Positions 32,392 through 41,044 of a stretch of 64,000 nt of DNA are shown here, one piece after another (the stretch's first letter is position 1; each line of letters opens with the position of its first letter). This stretch comes from PALSA-1006 sp964571195. Its GTDB lineage: Bacteria; Pseudomonadota; Gammaproteobacteria; Burkholderiales; Gallionellaceae. The position numbers were made by a program, and so were the translations under genes. The notes under the pieces were generated by a model. It made no database searches and was not told the DNA's origin. It saw only the letters and a program-made list of their open reading frames with translations. The stretch lies in contig CAZNAD010000007.1 in the NCBI GenBank assembly GCA_964571195.1, positions 1 through 64,000 on the forward strand, read 5' to 3'.

Positions 32392-32883
32392 ATGAACAAA
32401 CTCATCAGCAGCCTCATCATTGCTTCCTGTGCCGCCATCGCGGCCTCTGCGGCATGGGCTTGCCCGCCCATGGGCAAAGGGAAACCCTGCAACAGCCAGT
32501 TCGAAGCACTGGACAGCGACAAAGACGGACAACTCTCCAAAAAAGAATTCGCCGCCATGCACGACCAGCGTTTCAAAGAGCTCGACAGCAACAAAGACGG
32601 CAAACTATCTAAAGACGAGATGGACGCGGCTTCCCCGGCGATGTATGGCCGCAACCATGGTGATCGTCTCATCGGAAATCGTTTCGAAGCGTCCGACGCA
32701 AACCATGACGGTGCGCTGACCAAAGAAGAAGCCAAGGATATGCCGATGCTCAGCCAGAACTTCGATGCCATCGACACGAACAAGGACGGCAAGGTGACTC
32801 AGGAGGAGCTGTCCGCAATGATGGAAGAGCATCGCGCCGCAGGTGGCCCAGCTGCGATCAACAAGACACAGGAAAAGAAATAA
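32392..32883 (+). CDS. exported EF-hand calcium-binding protein
   Basis: A 163-residue periplasmic protein with a signal peptide ending near AWA-CPP. Four EF-hand loops follow: DSDKDGQLSKKE, DSNKDGKLSKDE, DANHDGALTKEE and DTNKDGKVTQEE. All keep the Asp, Asn/Lys, Asp, Gly and Glu positions that bind calcium. ATG 32392 has AAGGAG at 32379-32384; the longer open frame upstream is not used. A terminator follows 14 bp after the stop. The function is unknown; such bacterial calmodulin-like proteins may buffer or sense calcium. Confidence 0.9.
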   Translation: MNKLISSLIIASCAAIAASAAWACPPMGKGKPCNSQFEALDSDKDGQLSKKEFAAMHDQRFKELDSNKDGKLSKDEMDAASPAMYGRNHGDRLIGNRFEASDANHDGALTKEEAKDMPMLSQNFDAIDTNKDGKVTQEELSAMMEEHRAAGGPAAINKTQEKK

Positions 32884-32896
32884 CAACGATCCGCAC

Positions 32897-32931
32897 AAAA
32901 AACGGGCCGGCATCATGCCGGTCCGTTTTTT
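32897..32931. terminator. bidirectional rho-independent terminator
   Basis: AAAAAACGGGCCGGCAT and ATGCCGGTCCGTTTTTT form a long stem with a small mismatch and T-tracts on both strands. It serves the EF-hand gene and the convergent cytochrome gene. Confidence 0.92.
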
Positions 32932-32946
32932 GTATACAGCGACGGA

Positions 32947-33258
32947 TTATTTGACGGACAGGATCCAGTTCACCAAAGACTTGATGTCGGCATCGCTCAC
33001 ATTGGCACCGGTCTTGGGCATCGCCATCGAGCCGAACGAACCGCTGCCGCCGTTGCGCACCTTGGCTTCCAGTTTGGTCTGGGCACTCGCGTCGCCACGG
33101 TATTTATCGGCGATGGCCTTGACCGACGGGCCGACCGTCTTCTTTTCCATGTTGTGACAGGTTACACAGTTGCTCTTTTTCAGCAATGCCTCATTGGCGA
33201 ATGCATTGCCGGAAATGATCAGTGCTGCCGAGAATACAACGAGATGACGGATCTTCAT
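32947..33258 (-). CDS. periplasmic class I cytochrome c
   Basis: A 103-residue cytochrome with a signal peptide and one haem site CVTCH at residues 31-35. The sixth ligand is Met80 in MAMPKTG. The size and the order of helices match the c551/c552 group that carries electrons to terminal oxidases or nitrite reductases. It is a single gene convergent with the EF-hand gene. Which oxidase it serves cannot be seen here. Confidence 0.94.
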   Translation of the reverse strand: MKIRHLVVFSAALIISGNAFANEALLKKSNCVTCHNMEKKTVGPSVKAIADKYRGDASAQTKLEAKVRNGGSGSFGSMAMPKTGANVSDADIKSLVNWILSVK

Positions 33259-33402
33259 GGCGATTTCCTCTTCGGTTAATAAAACAGCTTACGGTTCCAT
33301 TGTAGCGCATCACCCCGGCAATGCCCAATCCCGATAACGACCCGATGCACTATACTAACGCCGCCACATGTCTCGCATACGGAAACAACTGAGAGGATCG
33401 CG

Positions 33403-34785
33403 ATGTATCTCGAACATTTCGCACTGACCGAACCGCCGTTCAAGATCACCCCCATTACGGAATTCTTCTTTTCCGGGGCGAATCGCGGAGAGATACTGGA
33501 GGCGCTGATCCACGCCATCACCGACAGCGAAGGCATCATCAAGATCAGCGGCGAGGTCGGCAGCGGCAAGACCATGTTGTGCCACATGCTGCTGGAGCGC
33601 CTGCCGACCAACATCAAAGCCATCTATCTCGCCAATCCGAGCCTGTCCCGCGAAGAATTGCTGTACGCCATCGCCGACGGCCTCGAACTGGACCCGGAAG
33701 GCCAGCGCATCAGCATCCTGTTGCAGAATCTGCACAATCGTCTGGTCGAAAAATATAACCAGGGGGAACATTGTGTGGTGCTGGTGGACGAAGCCCATGC
33801 CATGCCGCTGGATACGCTGGAAGAGCTGCGTCTGCTATACAACCTGCAAATCGGCAAGCACAAGCTGGTCAAGATCATCCTGTTCGGGCAGCCCGAGTTG
33901 AATGACAAACTGGAGCAATCCAACATGCGCCAGCTGAAAGACCGCATCGTGCATCATTTCAACATGCAGCCGCTGCCCAAAAAAACGCTGGCCGCCTACC
34001 TGATGTTCCGCATGCGCACCGCCGGATATCAGGGGCCGGATATTTTCTCGCCTGCCGCGATCAACCTGATTGACCGGGCCGCCAACGGGCTGATGCGTCG
34101 CGTCAATATCCTCGCGGACAAATCCTTGCTTGCAGCCTTCGTGGAAGACACCCGACGTATCGAAGCCCGCCATGTGCAGGCTGCCATCCGGGATAGCGGG
34201 CTTACCCCGGACAAGCCTCGCTTCAACCGCAGGGATATCGCTCTCGTCGGCACCGCCGCACTATTCACCCTGTTGATCGCCGCTGCCGGATGGATGATGG
34301 GCAGGACCAACCAGACACAAAACGATGCCAGCGCAAACGTCCCTGCCGCCGAGACTCCGACGCTTTCCGGCAGCGCGATGCTGCCCCCGCCAATCTCCGC
34401 CCCGGTTGCAGACGCGGCCCCAACTGTCGTGCCTCCCGCCAGCAAAACAGCGCTGGCCGCCCCGAGCGGCACCTTGCTCGAACAGCGCCAGCTTGCCACA
34501 AAGAGCATGCTTTCCCGCATCGGCAAAGGCGCGGTCAGCATCCAACTGTTCTATACCGAAGATGTCCGTCCGGCACGCATGGAGCGTTTCCTGATGCGTG
34601 CGCAGAACATGGGGATGCTGTCCGAAATCTATGTCATTCCGATCAAGGTCGATGGCAAGGAAGGTTACCGGGTTCTGTACGGTATCTACACGAATAACGA
34701 TGCGGCACGCGCCGGAATGATAAATCTCCCGCAGCGATACAAGGATGCCTTTGCGCTCACCCTGCACGAACTTGACGGCTATTGA
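33403..34785 (+). CDS. ExeA/MshM-like AAA ATPase with membrane helix and SPOR-like C-terminus
   Basis: A 460-residue protein. The ATPase has Walker A GEVGSGKT at residues 50-57 and Walker B VVLVDEAHAM. One membrane helix lies at about 286-307 and is followed by a Pro/Ala-rich periplasmic linker and a final domain (SIQLFYTEDVRPARMERFLM) resembling SPOR peptidoglycan-binding domains. ExeA-type proteins place secretin complexes through the cell wall by binding peptidoglycan. A nearby TATACT at 33351-33356 could be the -10 element. The exported WD40 gene follows 19 bp downstream, which suggests a shared envelope role. Confidence 0.85.
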   Translation: MYLEHFALTEPPFKITPITEFFFSGANRGEILEALIHAITDSEGIIKISGEVGSGKTMLCHMLLERLPTNIKAIYLANPSLSREELLYAIADGLELDPEGQRISILLQNLHNRLVEKYNQGEHCVVLVDEAHAMPLDTLEELRLLYNLQIGKHKLVKIILFGQPELNDKLEQSNMRQLKDRIVHHFNMQPLPKKTLAAYLMFRMRTAGYQGPDIFSPAAINLIDRAANGLMRRVNILADKSLLAAFVEDTRRIEARHVQAAIRDSGLTPDKPRFNRRDIALVGTAALFTLLIAAAGWMMGRTNQTQNDASANVPAAETPTLSGSAMLPPPISAPVADAAPTVVPPASKTALAAPSGTLLEQRQLATKSMLSRIGKGAVSIQLFYTEDVRPARMERFLMRAQNMGMLSEIYVIPIKVDGKEGYRVLYGIYTNNDAARAGMINLPQRYKDAFALTLHELDGY

Positions 34786-34804
34786 TCCCCGAGCAAGGAC
34801 GAAC

Positions 34805-35821
34805 ATGAGACTGCGAATACTGGGCTACATGCTCGTTGCCCTGTGGATCGGGCACTACACCACCGAAGCCTTCGCCGCGCCTGCGGCACCGGCATTCCAT
34901 CCTGACACCCGCGAGATCGGCCACACCTCGGGTATTGTGAGCGTGGCGATCTCTCCGGAGGGGCAACAACTGGCGTCGGCCAGTTTTGACGGCACCGTCA
35001 GGCTGTGGGACGCCGCCAGTGGCGCGCAGTTATATTCCCTCAGCGGACATAAAGGCTTCGTCTATGCGGTCGCTTTTGCTCCCGACAGGCCTGTGCTGGC
35101 ATCTGGTGGCTTCGATGACACGGTGAAGTTGTGGGACAGCGCGAGCGGGAAATTGCTGCAAACACTGACAGGGCATCACGGGGCGGTCAGCAGCATCGCT
35201 TTCTCGCCGGACGGACGCATCATCGCTTCCGGCAGCTGGGACAATACCATCCGTTTCTGGGATGCAGGGTGCGGCAAGGCATTACGTGTACTCAAAGGAC
35301 ATGCCGACATCATCAAGGCAGTCGCTTTCTCGCCGGACGGCAAGACGCTGGTCTCGGCCAGTTGGGATAACACATTGCGATTGTGGCGCACTGACAACGG
35401 CGGGCTGCTGCGCACCCTGAGCGGCCACCGCAAAGGCGTCACCTCCGTGGCCTTTTCGGCAGACGGTCACACCCTGATCTCTGGCAGCTGGGATGGCACG
35501 CTCAAACGCTGGGATGCCGCGAACGGTACAATGCTGGGATCGTTGCGGAAAACCGGCGGGGAGATCACCGCTCTCGCGCTGGCTCCAGACGGCCACACCC
35601 TTGCGGCGGGAAACAATCTCAACACGCTGGAACTGTGGGACATCAACACCGGAAAGCTCGGCCGGGTCTTGCACGGACACACCAGCACAATCAGCGCGCT
35701 GGCCTACTCTGCAGACGGTCAGCGGCTCATTTCAGGAAGCTGGGACCACACCCTCAGATTGTGGGATGCGACCAGCGCCGAAAAACTGCTCGCTGCGGCA
35801 CAAGCAACGGAGATTCCCTAG
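34805..35821 (+). CDS. exported seven-bladed WD40 beta-propeller protein
   Basis: A 338-residue protein. A signal peptide or anchor (MRLRILGYMLVALWIGHYTTE) is followed by seven WD40 repeats of about 42 residues, each with the core VAFSPDG then a Trp-Asp-like end such as LWDAAS. Repeat six (LALAPDGHTLAAGNNLNTLE) is the least regular. Seven repeats make a closed propeller, so the whole mature protein is one binding platform. ATG 34805 has an AAGGAC site. The stop overlaps the stop of the convergent chemoreceptor gene. Partners are unknown; the ExeA-like neighbour is a candidate. Confidence 0.9.
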   Translation: MRLRILGYMLVALWIGHYTTEAFAAPAAPAFHPDTREIGHTSGIVSVAISPEGQQLASASFDGTVRLWDAASGAQLYSLSGHKGFVYAVAFAPDRPVLASGGFDDTVKLWDSASGKLLQTLTGHHGAVSSIAFSPDGRIIASGSWDNTIRFWDAGCGKALRVLKGHADIIKAVAFSPDGKTLVSASWDNTLRLWRTDNGGLLRTLSGHRKGVTSVAFSADGHTLISGSWDGTLKRWDAANGTMLGSLRKTGGEITALALAPDGHTLAAGNNLNTLELWDINTGKLGRVLHGHTSTISALAYSADGQRLISGSWDHTLRLWDATSAEKLLAAAQATEIP

Positions 35822-37287
35822 CCTATCTTGGCCACCTCCGGGTGTTTGTCCGCAACGGCCTGGTCGATATGCTTCATCACCCCCATGCTGGCCTCTTCGG
35901 CACACTCCATGGCTCCGATGATGCGGTCTTGTAGTACCTCATCTTTATCCCAAGGATGGTTCAGCATCTCGACCATATCATGCACACAGTCATGCACCTT
36001 GCTGTGCGGGCCGAGTAAATCACGGAACGATGGTGAATCGCCGAACACCTCTTTGCCGGGACCGGCATACCACTTGCCCAAGCGGCAGTTATGGTGGTCA
36101 ACCGAGACCGCAGCCTTGATCTCTGTATTGTCGGGATGACTGATCAGTACATAAGCACGCTGTTTGTAGATGATGTGATCCACTTTGACTAACGAGGCAA
36201 AGCTGAGGTCTTGCGCATAACGCGCACCCGTCAGAGTCGTCACTGCCGACTCGTTGAACTGGGTGAATTTGTGCTCCAACTGGCTGATGACATCCTGCGA
36301 AGAGTTGGCGATCTCGTGCATTTCGGCAGAATCTTTCTGCATCTTGGATGCGTCATCCTGCAACATGAGCATGATCTTGCCGATGGACTCGGAAGCGTTC
36401 TTGGTGTTTTCCGCCAGTTTGCGCACTTCGTCAGCGACTACCGCGAAGCCTCGCCCCGCCTCACCGGCACGGGCAGCTTCGATCGCGGCATTCAGCGCGA
36501 GCAGATTAGTCTGGTCGGCAATAGAATTGATCAGTCCGACCGCCTTGGTGATCTCCGCACTGCGCGCGTTCAATTCGGTGATCGCTTCGTTGGCACGGTT
36601 CACCCGCTCGACGATACCGGACAGGCGCTGCACGACATCTTTCACCGAGCTGCGGCTTTCATCGGCATCTTCCCGTGTCCGTTTGGCCAGCGAAGCCAAG
36701 CGTTCCATGTTATCGGTGATAACCTTCATGTCCTGCTGGCTGGAAGAAAGATTCTGCAATAGATTTTCCGTATTCAGCGTATGCACCTGAGACAACATAC
36801 GGGTGCGCATGGACGAGAGCTTCTGCTCTGCCATGCCGGCAATCAAAATATTCTGATTCTCCAGACCCTTCTTGAAACCGCCATGCAGGCCGACCCCCAT
36901 GGCAGTGCGATAGAAGTTGCCAGCCAGATTGGAACGGAAGCTTGTCTCCTGTTCGCGGAAGAACGTCCCCAACTGATCCAGCATGTCGTTCACGCTCCAG
37001 CACAACAGGCTGATCTCGTCGCGATTCTCCGAAATACCGGTCACGCGGCTGTTGAATTTGCCCTGCGCCACCTCGTCGATAACCGCCTTCAGCTTGGCGA
37101 CTGGAGCCAGCCAACGCCGTGCCAGCCACTGCCCGTAGGCAGATACTGCAATCGAGATCACCAGAAAGACCAGCATAAATACATCCACGCCGTGCAACGC
37201 GAAACTGGTCAGGATGATGGCCAGACTTCCCAGCGAAAACGACCATAACAGCGCGGAGAATTTAAATTGCAAGGACGAGTTCGTCAT
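35818..37287 (-). CDS. methyl-accepting chemotaxis protein with C-terminal CZB domain, Aer-like partner
   Basis: A 489-residue protein with two membrane helices near the start (about residues 8-28 and 33-56), a HAMP-like segment, and no periplasmic sensor. The signalling tip is ADQTNLLALNAAIEAARAG. The C-terminal CZB domain (about 370-470) has the His and Cys residues of its zinc site in DHHNCRLGKWY and HSKVHDCVHDM. CZB domains sense zinc or reactive oxidants. Translation from ATG 37287 (behind AAAGGG) overlaps the upstream PAS gene by 26 bases. The two together look like an Aer receptor split in two. Confidence 0.9.
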   Translation of the reverse strand: MTNSSLQFKFSALLWSFSLGSLAIILTSFALHGVDVFMLVFLVISIAVSAYGQWLARRWLAPVAKLKAVIDEVAQGKFNSRVTGISENRDEISLLCWSVNDMLDQLGTFFREQETSFRSNLAGNFYRTAMGVGLHGGFKKGLENQNILIAGMAEQKLSSMRTRMLSQVHTLNTENLLQNLSSSQQDMKVITDNMERLASLAKRTREDADESRSSVKDVVQRLSGIVERVNRANEAITELNARSAEITKAVGLINSIADQTNLLALNAAIEAARAGEAGRGFAVVADEVRKLAENTKNASESIGKIMLMLQDDASKMQKDSAEMHEIANSSQDVISQLEHKFTQFNESAVTTLTGARYAQDLSFASLVKVDHIIYKQRAYVLISHPDNTEIKAAVSVDHHNCRLGKWYAGPGKEVFGDSPSFRDLLGPHSKVHDCVHDMVEMLNHPWDKDEVLQDRIIGAMECAEEASMGVMKHIDQAVADKHPEVAKIG

Positions 37288-37780
37288 AACTGAGCCCTTT
37301 CTCATTCAATATGTCGACCAATATCTTGGTGGATGCCGCAATCGCGTTCGCCGGCCCGGCCTTCTTCTCCGCTTCCAGCATGAGACGATAGACCGCACTG
37401 GCGGTCTGCACGCCGCTGGCTTTGGGTTTTCTGCGTACGGAAAAATATCCGGTGATGTTTCCGCTCGGGTCGAAGATGGGCGTTACATTGGTGAACACCC
37501 AATAAAAACTGCCGTCCTTGGCCATGTTTTTCACGTACGCGCAGCACTCTTCGCGGTTGGTGATCTTGTCCCAGAGCAGCTTGAACACGGCTCTGGGCAT
37601 ATCGGGATGCCGGATGATGTTGTGCTGGGAACCGATCAGTTCCTCCTCGCTATAACCGGAGAACTCGATGAATATGCGGTTCCCGTAGGTGATGCGCCCC
37701 GTCGTATCGGTCATCGACACGATAAAATCCTCTTCGCGCATGACCTTTTCCACTGCTGTCGGCGTGATGTCTCTTTTCAC
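37262..37780 (-). CDS. Aer-type PAS domain protein
   Basis: A 172-residue single PAS protein. The GTG start at 37780 follows a perfect GGGAGG site, so the longer open frame from 37816 is not used. The sequence opens MKRDITPTAVEKVMREED, and the core SQHNIIRHPDMPRAVFKLLW is typical of Aer, where PAS binds FAD and reads cell redox state. It has no membrane helix or signalling tip of its own, and its gene overlaps the chemoreceptor gene downstream. It probably binds that receptor to give aerotaxis. Residues needed for FAD were not checked in a structure. Confidence 0.88.
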   Translation of the reverse strand: MKRDITPTAVEKVMREEDFIVSMTDTTGRITYGNRIFIEFSGYSEEELIGSQHNIIRHPDMPRAVFKLLWDKITNREECCAYVKNMAKDGSFYWVFTNVTPIFDPSGNITGYFSVRRKPKASGVQTASAVYRLMLEAEKKAGPANAIAASTKILVDILNEKGLSYDELVLAI

Positions 37781-37825
37781 TATTCCTCCCGGAGCTATAC
37801 TAGTTTTTGTAGCCACTCGAGGCTA

Positions 37826-37852
37826 CTATCGGCAACCTCGCGAAAAACTTTA
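37826..37852 (-). promoter_or_regulatory. sigma-28 (FliA) promoter of the PAS-MCP operon
   Basis: On the minus strand: TAAAGTTT, 11 bases, GCCGATAG. Fifteen of sixteen consensus positions match with exact spacing. Transcription would start near 37819, about 39 bases before the GTG at 37780. Confidence 0.92.
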
Positions 37853-37915
37853 GCCGCCCAGAGTGGAATCGTAACCATACCACCCGGTCTTATTAACGTC
37901 GATTAGAAATACAAA

Positions 37916-38587
37916 ATGCCCGCTATTCTGCCGCACATCACCTTGGAGACCGGTTCCTCCCCGCGTCACAGCATCATCTGGCTGCACGGTCTGGGGGCGG
38001 ACGGCAGCGATTTCGTCCCCCTCGCCGAAGAGATGGCCCTGCCGGTGGCAGTGCGCTATCTGTTCCCGCATGCTCCCAAACGCCCCGTCACTATTAACGG
38101 CGGCTTCGTCATGCGCGCCTGGTATGACATCGCAACGGCAGACATCGGCGGCGTCCAGGATGCCGAGGGGATACGGACATCGCAGCTCGGGATCGAACAG
38201 CTGATCGCGCAGGAACGCGCGCGCGGGATAGCCGCATCCGACATCTTCATCGCCGGTTTCTCGCAAGGCGGTGCAATCGCGCTACACACCGGCCTGCGTC
38301 ACAGCGAACGGCTGGGCGGCCTGCTCGCGCTCTCGACCTATCTGCCGCTGGCAGAGACACTCCACGCAGAGGCAGCCATCGCGAACCGCGACATACCGGT
38401 ATTCATGGCACACGGACGCAGCGACCCCGTCGTGCCCTATACGTTGGGCATCTCCTCCAGAGATCGCCTGCAACAGCAGGATTATCCGCTCGCTTGGCAC
38501 GAATATGCGATGCCACATTCGGTCTGCCAGGAAGAGATCGGCGACATCGCCGACTGGTTGTCGCAACGGCTGCGAACAACAGCCTGA
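37916..38587 (+). CDS. carboxylesterase/phospholipase family serine hydrolase
   Basis: A 223-residue cytoplasmic alpha/beta hydrolase of the group that includes esterase EstB and acyl-protein thioesterases. The catalytic Ser is in AGFSQGGAIAL, the Asp in HGRSDPVVPY and the His in AMPHSVCQEE. The first part reads IIWLHGLGADGSDF, the oxyanion loop. It hydrolyses short-chain esters or thioesters. The aat gene follows 18 bp after its stop, so the two may share a transcript. Confidence 0.93.
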   Translation: MPAILPHITLETGSSPRHSIIWLHGLGADGSDFVPLAEEMALPVAVRYLFPHAPKRPVTINGGFVMRAWYDIATADIGGVQDAEGIRTSQLGIEQLIAQERARGIAASDIFIAGFSQGGAIALHTGLRHSERLGGLLALSTYLPLAETLHAEAAIANRDIPVFMAHGRSDPVVPYTLGISSRDRLQQQDYPLAWHEYAMPHSVCQEEIGDIADWLSQRLRTTA

Positions 38588-38605
38588 GGTGATCGATACC
38601 GTCAG

Positions 38606-39316
38606 ATGATCCCCCTGTTACAACGCCATACTCCTTTCCCGCCGCTGCAACAGGCACTCAAGCAGCCCAACGGATTGCTCGCCGCAGGCGGAGACTTGTC
38701 GCCCGAACGGTTGCTGGATGCTTACCGCCACGGCATCTTTCCCTGGTTCAACGAAGACGACCCTGTATTGTGGTGGAGTCCGGATCCGCGCATGGTGCTA
38801 TTCCCCGAAGAATTCAGGACATCACACTCGCTGGTCAAAACCTTGCGCAAAGGCGATTACGAAGTGCGCGTCGATAGTGCCTTCGAACAGGTGATGCGCG
38901 CCTGCGCCGCCCCGCGTGCAGGGCAGCCTGGCACATGGATAGTGGAAGACATAATCCGGGCCTATTGCGAACTGCACCGGATGGGCTATGCACACTCGGT
39001 GGAAACGTGGATGGACGGAACACTTGCGGGAGGTTTGTACGGCGTCGCCATAGGAAAAATGTTCTACGGCGAATCCATGTTCAGCCGCCGCACTGACGCC
39101 TCCAAGATCGCCGTGGCACATCTCGCCAAACAACTCGAACAGTGGAACTTCGGCATGATCGATTGCCAGATGAGCACGCCACATCTCGCCTCACTCGGTG
39201 CCCGCGAGATCGCGCGCGACGAATTTATCGTGCAGCTCTCCGATTTGACCGGACAGCCAGGCATACCCGCACCTTGGCGCTTCGTAGACCCGTTTGCCAA
39301 GCATCAGGCGGCATAA
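38606..39316 (+). CDS. aat: leucyl/phenylalanyl-tRNA-protein transferase
   Basis: A 236-residue enzyme of the N-degron pathway that adds Leu or Phe to proteins starting with Lys or Arg, marking them for ClpAP. The opening FPPLQQALKQPNGLLAAGGD and the core FPWFNEDDPVLWWSPDPR are diagnostic. The end of the gene overlaps the end of the convergent diguanylate cyclase by 13 bases. Its functional partner bpt lies 990 bp downstream, past that cyclase gene. Confidence 0.96.
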   Translation: MIPLLQRHTPFPPLQQALKQPNGLLAAGGDLSPERLLDAYRHGIFPWFNEDDPVLWWSPDPRMVLFPEEFRTSHSLVKTLRKGDYEVRVDSAFEQVMRACAAPRAGQPGTWIVEDIIRAYCELHRMGYAHSVETWMDGTLAGGLYGVAIGKMFYGESMFSRRTDASKIAVAHLAKQLEQWNFGMIDCQMSTPHLASLGAREIARDEFIVQLSDLTGQPGIPAPWRFVDPFAKHQAA

Positions 39317-40149
39317 ATCACACAGTTGCGCCCCTGACGCTTGGCCCGGTACAGCGCGACGTCCGCACGGGCATAGATGTTCTGCTGGTCGTCGCCTTCC
39401 TTGAAATAGGCGATCCCGATACTGATGGTGACCCTGCCAACCTCGGGAAAATCGTGCGACTCGATGACCAGCCTGATCTTTTCCGCCAGCGTCCGCGCCT
39501 GCTCCACATCCTTCGCGATCGCCACCAGACAGAATTCCTCGCCGCCGACGCGGAACATCTGGTCGGCGCTTCTGATCGTCGAGTCGATCAGTTCACACAT
39601 GATGCGCAACACGCTGTCACCGACCTGATGGCCGTAGCGATCATTGATGCTCTTAAAATTGTCGATATCCAGCATCAGCAACGCGAACAAATGCTGGTGC
39701 CGCATCGCCGCCGTGATGGCAGCGCCCAGACTCTCGTGGAATTTGCGCCGGTTGAACACACCAGTAAGCGGATCAACCACCACCAGCCGCTCAAGCTCGG
39801 ATTTCAGTTGCTCGAGTTCCCGGTTACTTGCGCGCAGCTTGCGTTCGATGCACTCGGAACGGTTCAGCAGAAGGGCGGCATAGATGCCGAAGAAGATGAA
39901 CATCAGGCCCGCCATCGTCCTCACCCACACCTCGACAGGGGACGGCTGCAACAGGGCTTCCAGGAACGATTCGTCCGCGCCGAAAATATAATGATCGATT
40001 ATCGTGTCCGCCAGCCAGACTACTGGCGCAAGCAATACACCGCCCAGCGCCACTCTTCTTGAGCTTTTGCTCAATGAAGTGAACACTTCCAGACGCAATG
40101 CGCGGAACCGCCTCCCACCCTGCGCGGCCTCCGATTGCTGATTGACCAC
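39304..40149 (-). CDS. membrane diguanylate cyclase
   Basis: A 281-residue protein beginning at GTG 40149 behind AGGAGGGG; the frame is open further upstream but has no better start. Two membrane helices lie at about residues 33-50 and 75-95, and a coiled coil leads to the GGDEF domain. The active signature is GGEEF and the I-site is RSAD five residues before it, so it should make c-di-GMP with feedback control. The gene lies inverted between aat and bpt, genes that are normally adjacent, which suggests insertion. It diverges from bpt across 157 bp. Confidence 0.92.
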   Translation of the reverse strand: MVNQQSEAAQGGRRFRALRLEVFTSLSKSSRRVALGGVLLAPVVWLADTIIDHYIFGADESFLEALLQPSPVEVWVRTMAGLMFIFFGIYAALLLNRSECIERKLRASNRELEQLKSELERLVVVDPLTGVFNRRKFHESLGAAITAAMRHQHLFALLMLDIDNFKSINDRYGHQVGDSVLRIMCELIDSTIRSADQMFRVGGEEFCLVAIAKDVEQARTLAEKIRLVIESHDFPEVGRVTISIGIAYFKEGDDQQNIYARADVALYRAKRQGRNCVIYAA

Positions 40150-40306
40150 GGCCCCTCCTGTTATTGCTGTTTTGGTTTCAACTGGGGACTGTATTGCAAC
40201 ATTACGCCTATCGCCACAGGGATTCACCAACATTATAAACAGGGTTTTCGCCTATCCGCCGGAAATTGATACACTGCCGCCCATTGCCGCACACCTTAAT
40301 CCGCGC

Positions 40307-41044
40307 ATGAGCCTGCTCAACGACATCCCGATTTCTGCCCTGCATCTCTACCTGACTGCGCCCTATCCGTGCAGTTATCTGGAAGGGATGGAAGCGCGTT
40401 CTCAGGTTGCCTCGCCCGCTTTCCTCATCACCCCGCAGGTGTATTCCGAACTGGTGCAACACGGCTTCCGCCGCAGCGGCACCTACACCTATCGCCCGCG
40501 CTGCGATAACTGCCAAGCCTGTACCCCGGTGCGCGTCGATATCGCCGGGTTCACCCCCAACCGCTCACAGCGACGCAGTTGGAAACGGCACCACGCACTG
40601 GAAGTCAGCCTGCTCCCGCTGGCAGACCGGGACGACTACTTCCCGCTCTACCAGCGTTACCAGGACACACGCCACCGCGACGGCGGCATGGACAACGACG
40701 ACAAGGAGCAATATGGCAACTTCCTGTTGCAAAGCCATGTCGATTCGATGCTGGTCGAATTCCGCGAGGCAGGCATATTGCGCATGGTCAGTGTCATCGA
40801 CCTCCTCGAAGACGGGCTTTCGTCCGTGTACACTTTCTACGATCCCGACATCGCCGGCAGCAGCTTCGGCACATTCAACGTATTGTGGCAGATCGAGCTG
40901 TGCCGCAAGCTGCAACTGCCCCATCTGTATCTGGGCTTCTGGATAGAACAAAGCCAGAAGATGGCCTACAAAGCCAACTTCCAGCCCTTGCACGGATTGC
41001 AACGCGGCGCTTGGCGGCCACTGATCCCCGGATTCGAACGATGA
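40307..41044 (+). CDS. bpt: aspartate/glutamate leucyltransferase
   Basis: A 245-residue enzyme that transfers Leu from tRNA to proteins starting with Asp or Glu (second arm of the bacterial N-degron pathway). The Cys cluster CDNCQAC (Cys66, 69, 72) and the segment APYPCSYLEG match the family. The start is ATG 40307 (MSLLNDIPISALHLY); the open frame runs 55 codons further upstream into the divergent gene without support. The end overlaps the next gene (ATGA), and pyrD follows that, the usual order in betaproteobacteria. Confidence 0.94.
   Translation: MSLLNDIPISALHLYLTAPYPCSYLEGMEARSQVASPAFLITPQVYSELVQHGFRRSGTYTYRPRCDNCQACTPVRVDIAGFTPNRSQRRSWKRHHALEVSLLPLADRDDYFPLYQRYQDTRHRDGGMDNDDKEQYGNFLLQSHVDSMLVEFREAGILRMVSVIDLLEDGLSSVYTFYDPDIAGSSFGTFNVLWQIELCRKLQLPHLYLGFWIEQSQKMAYKANFQPLHGLQRGAWRPLIPGFER

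Noticed and set aside
37781..37816. GTG at 37816 as start of the PAS protein
   Set aside because: It would overlap the sigma-28 transcription start region and lacks a ribosome site, while the GTG at 37780 has a perfect one.
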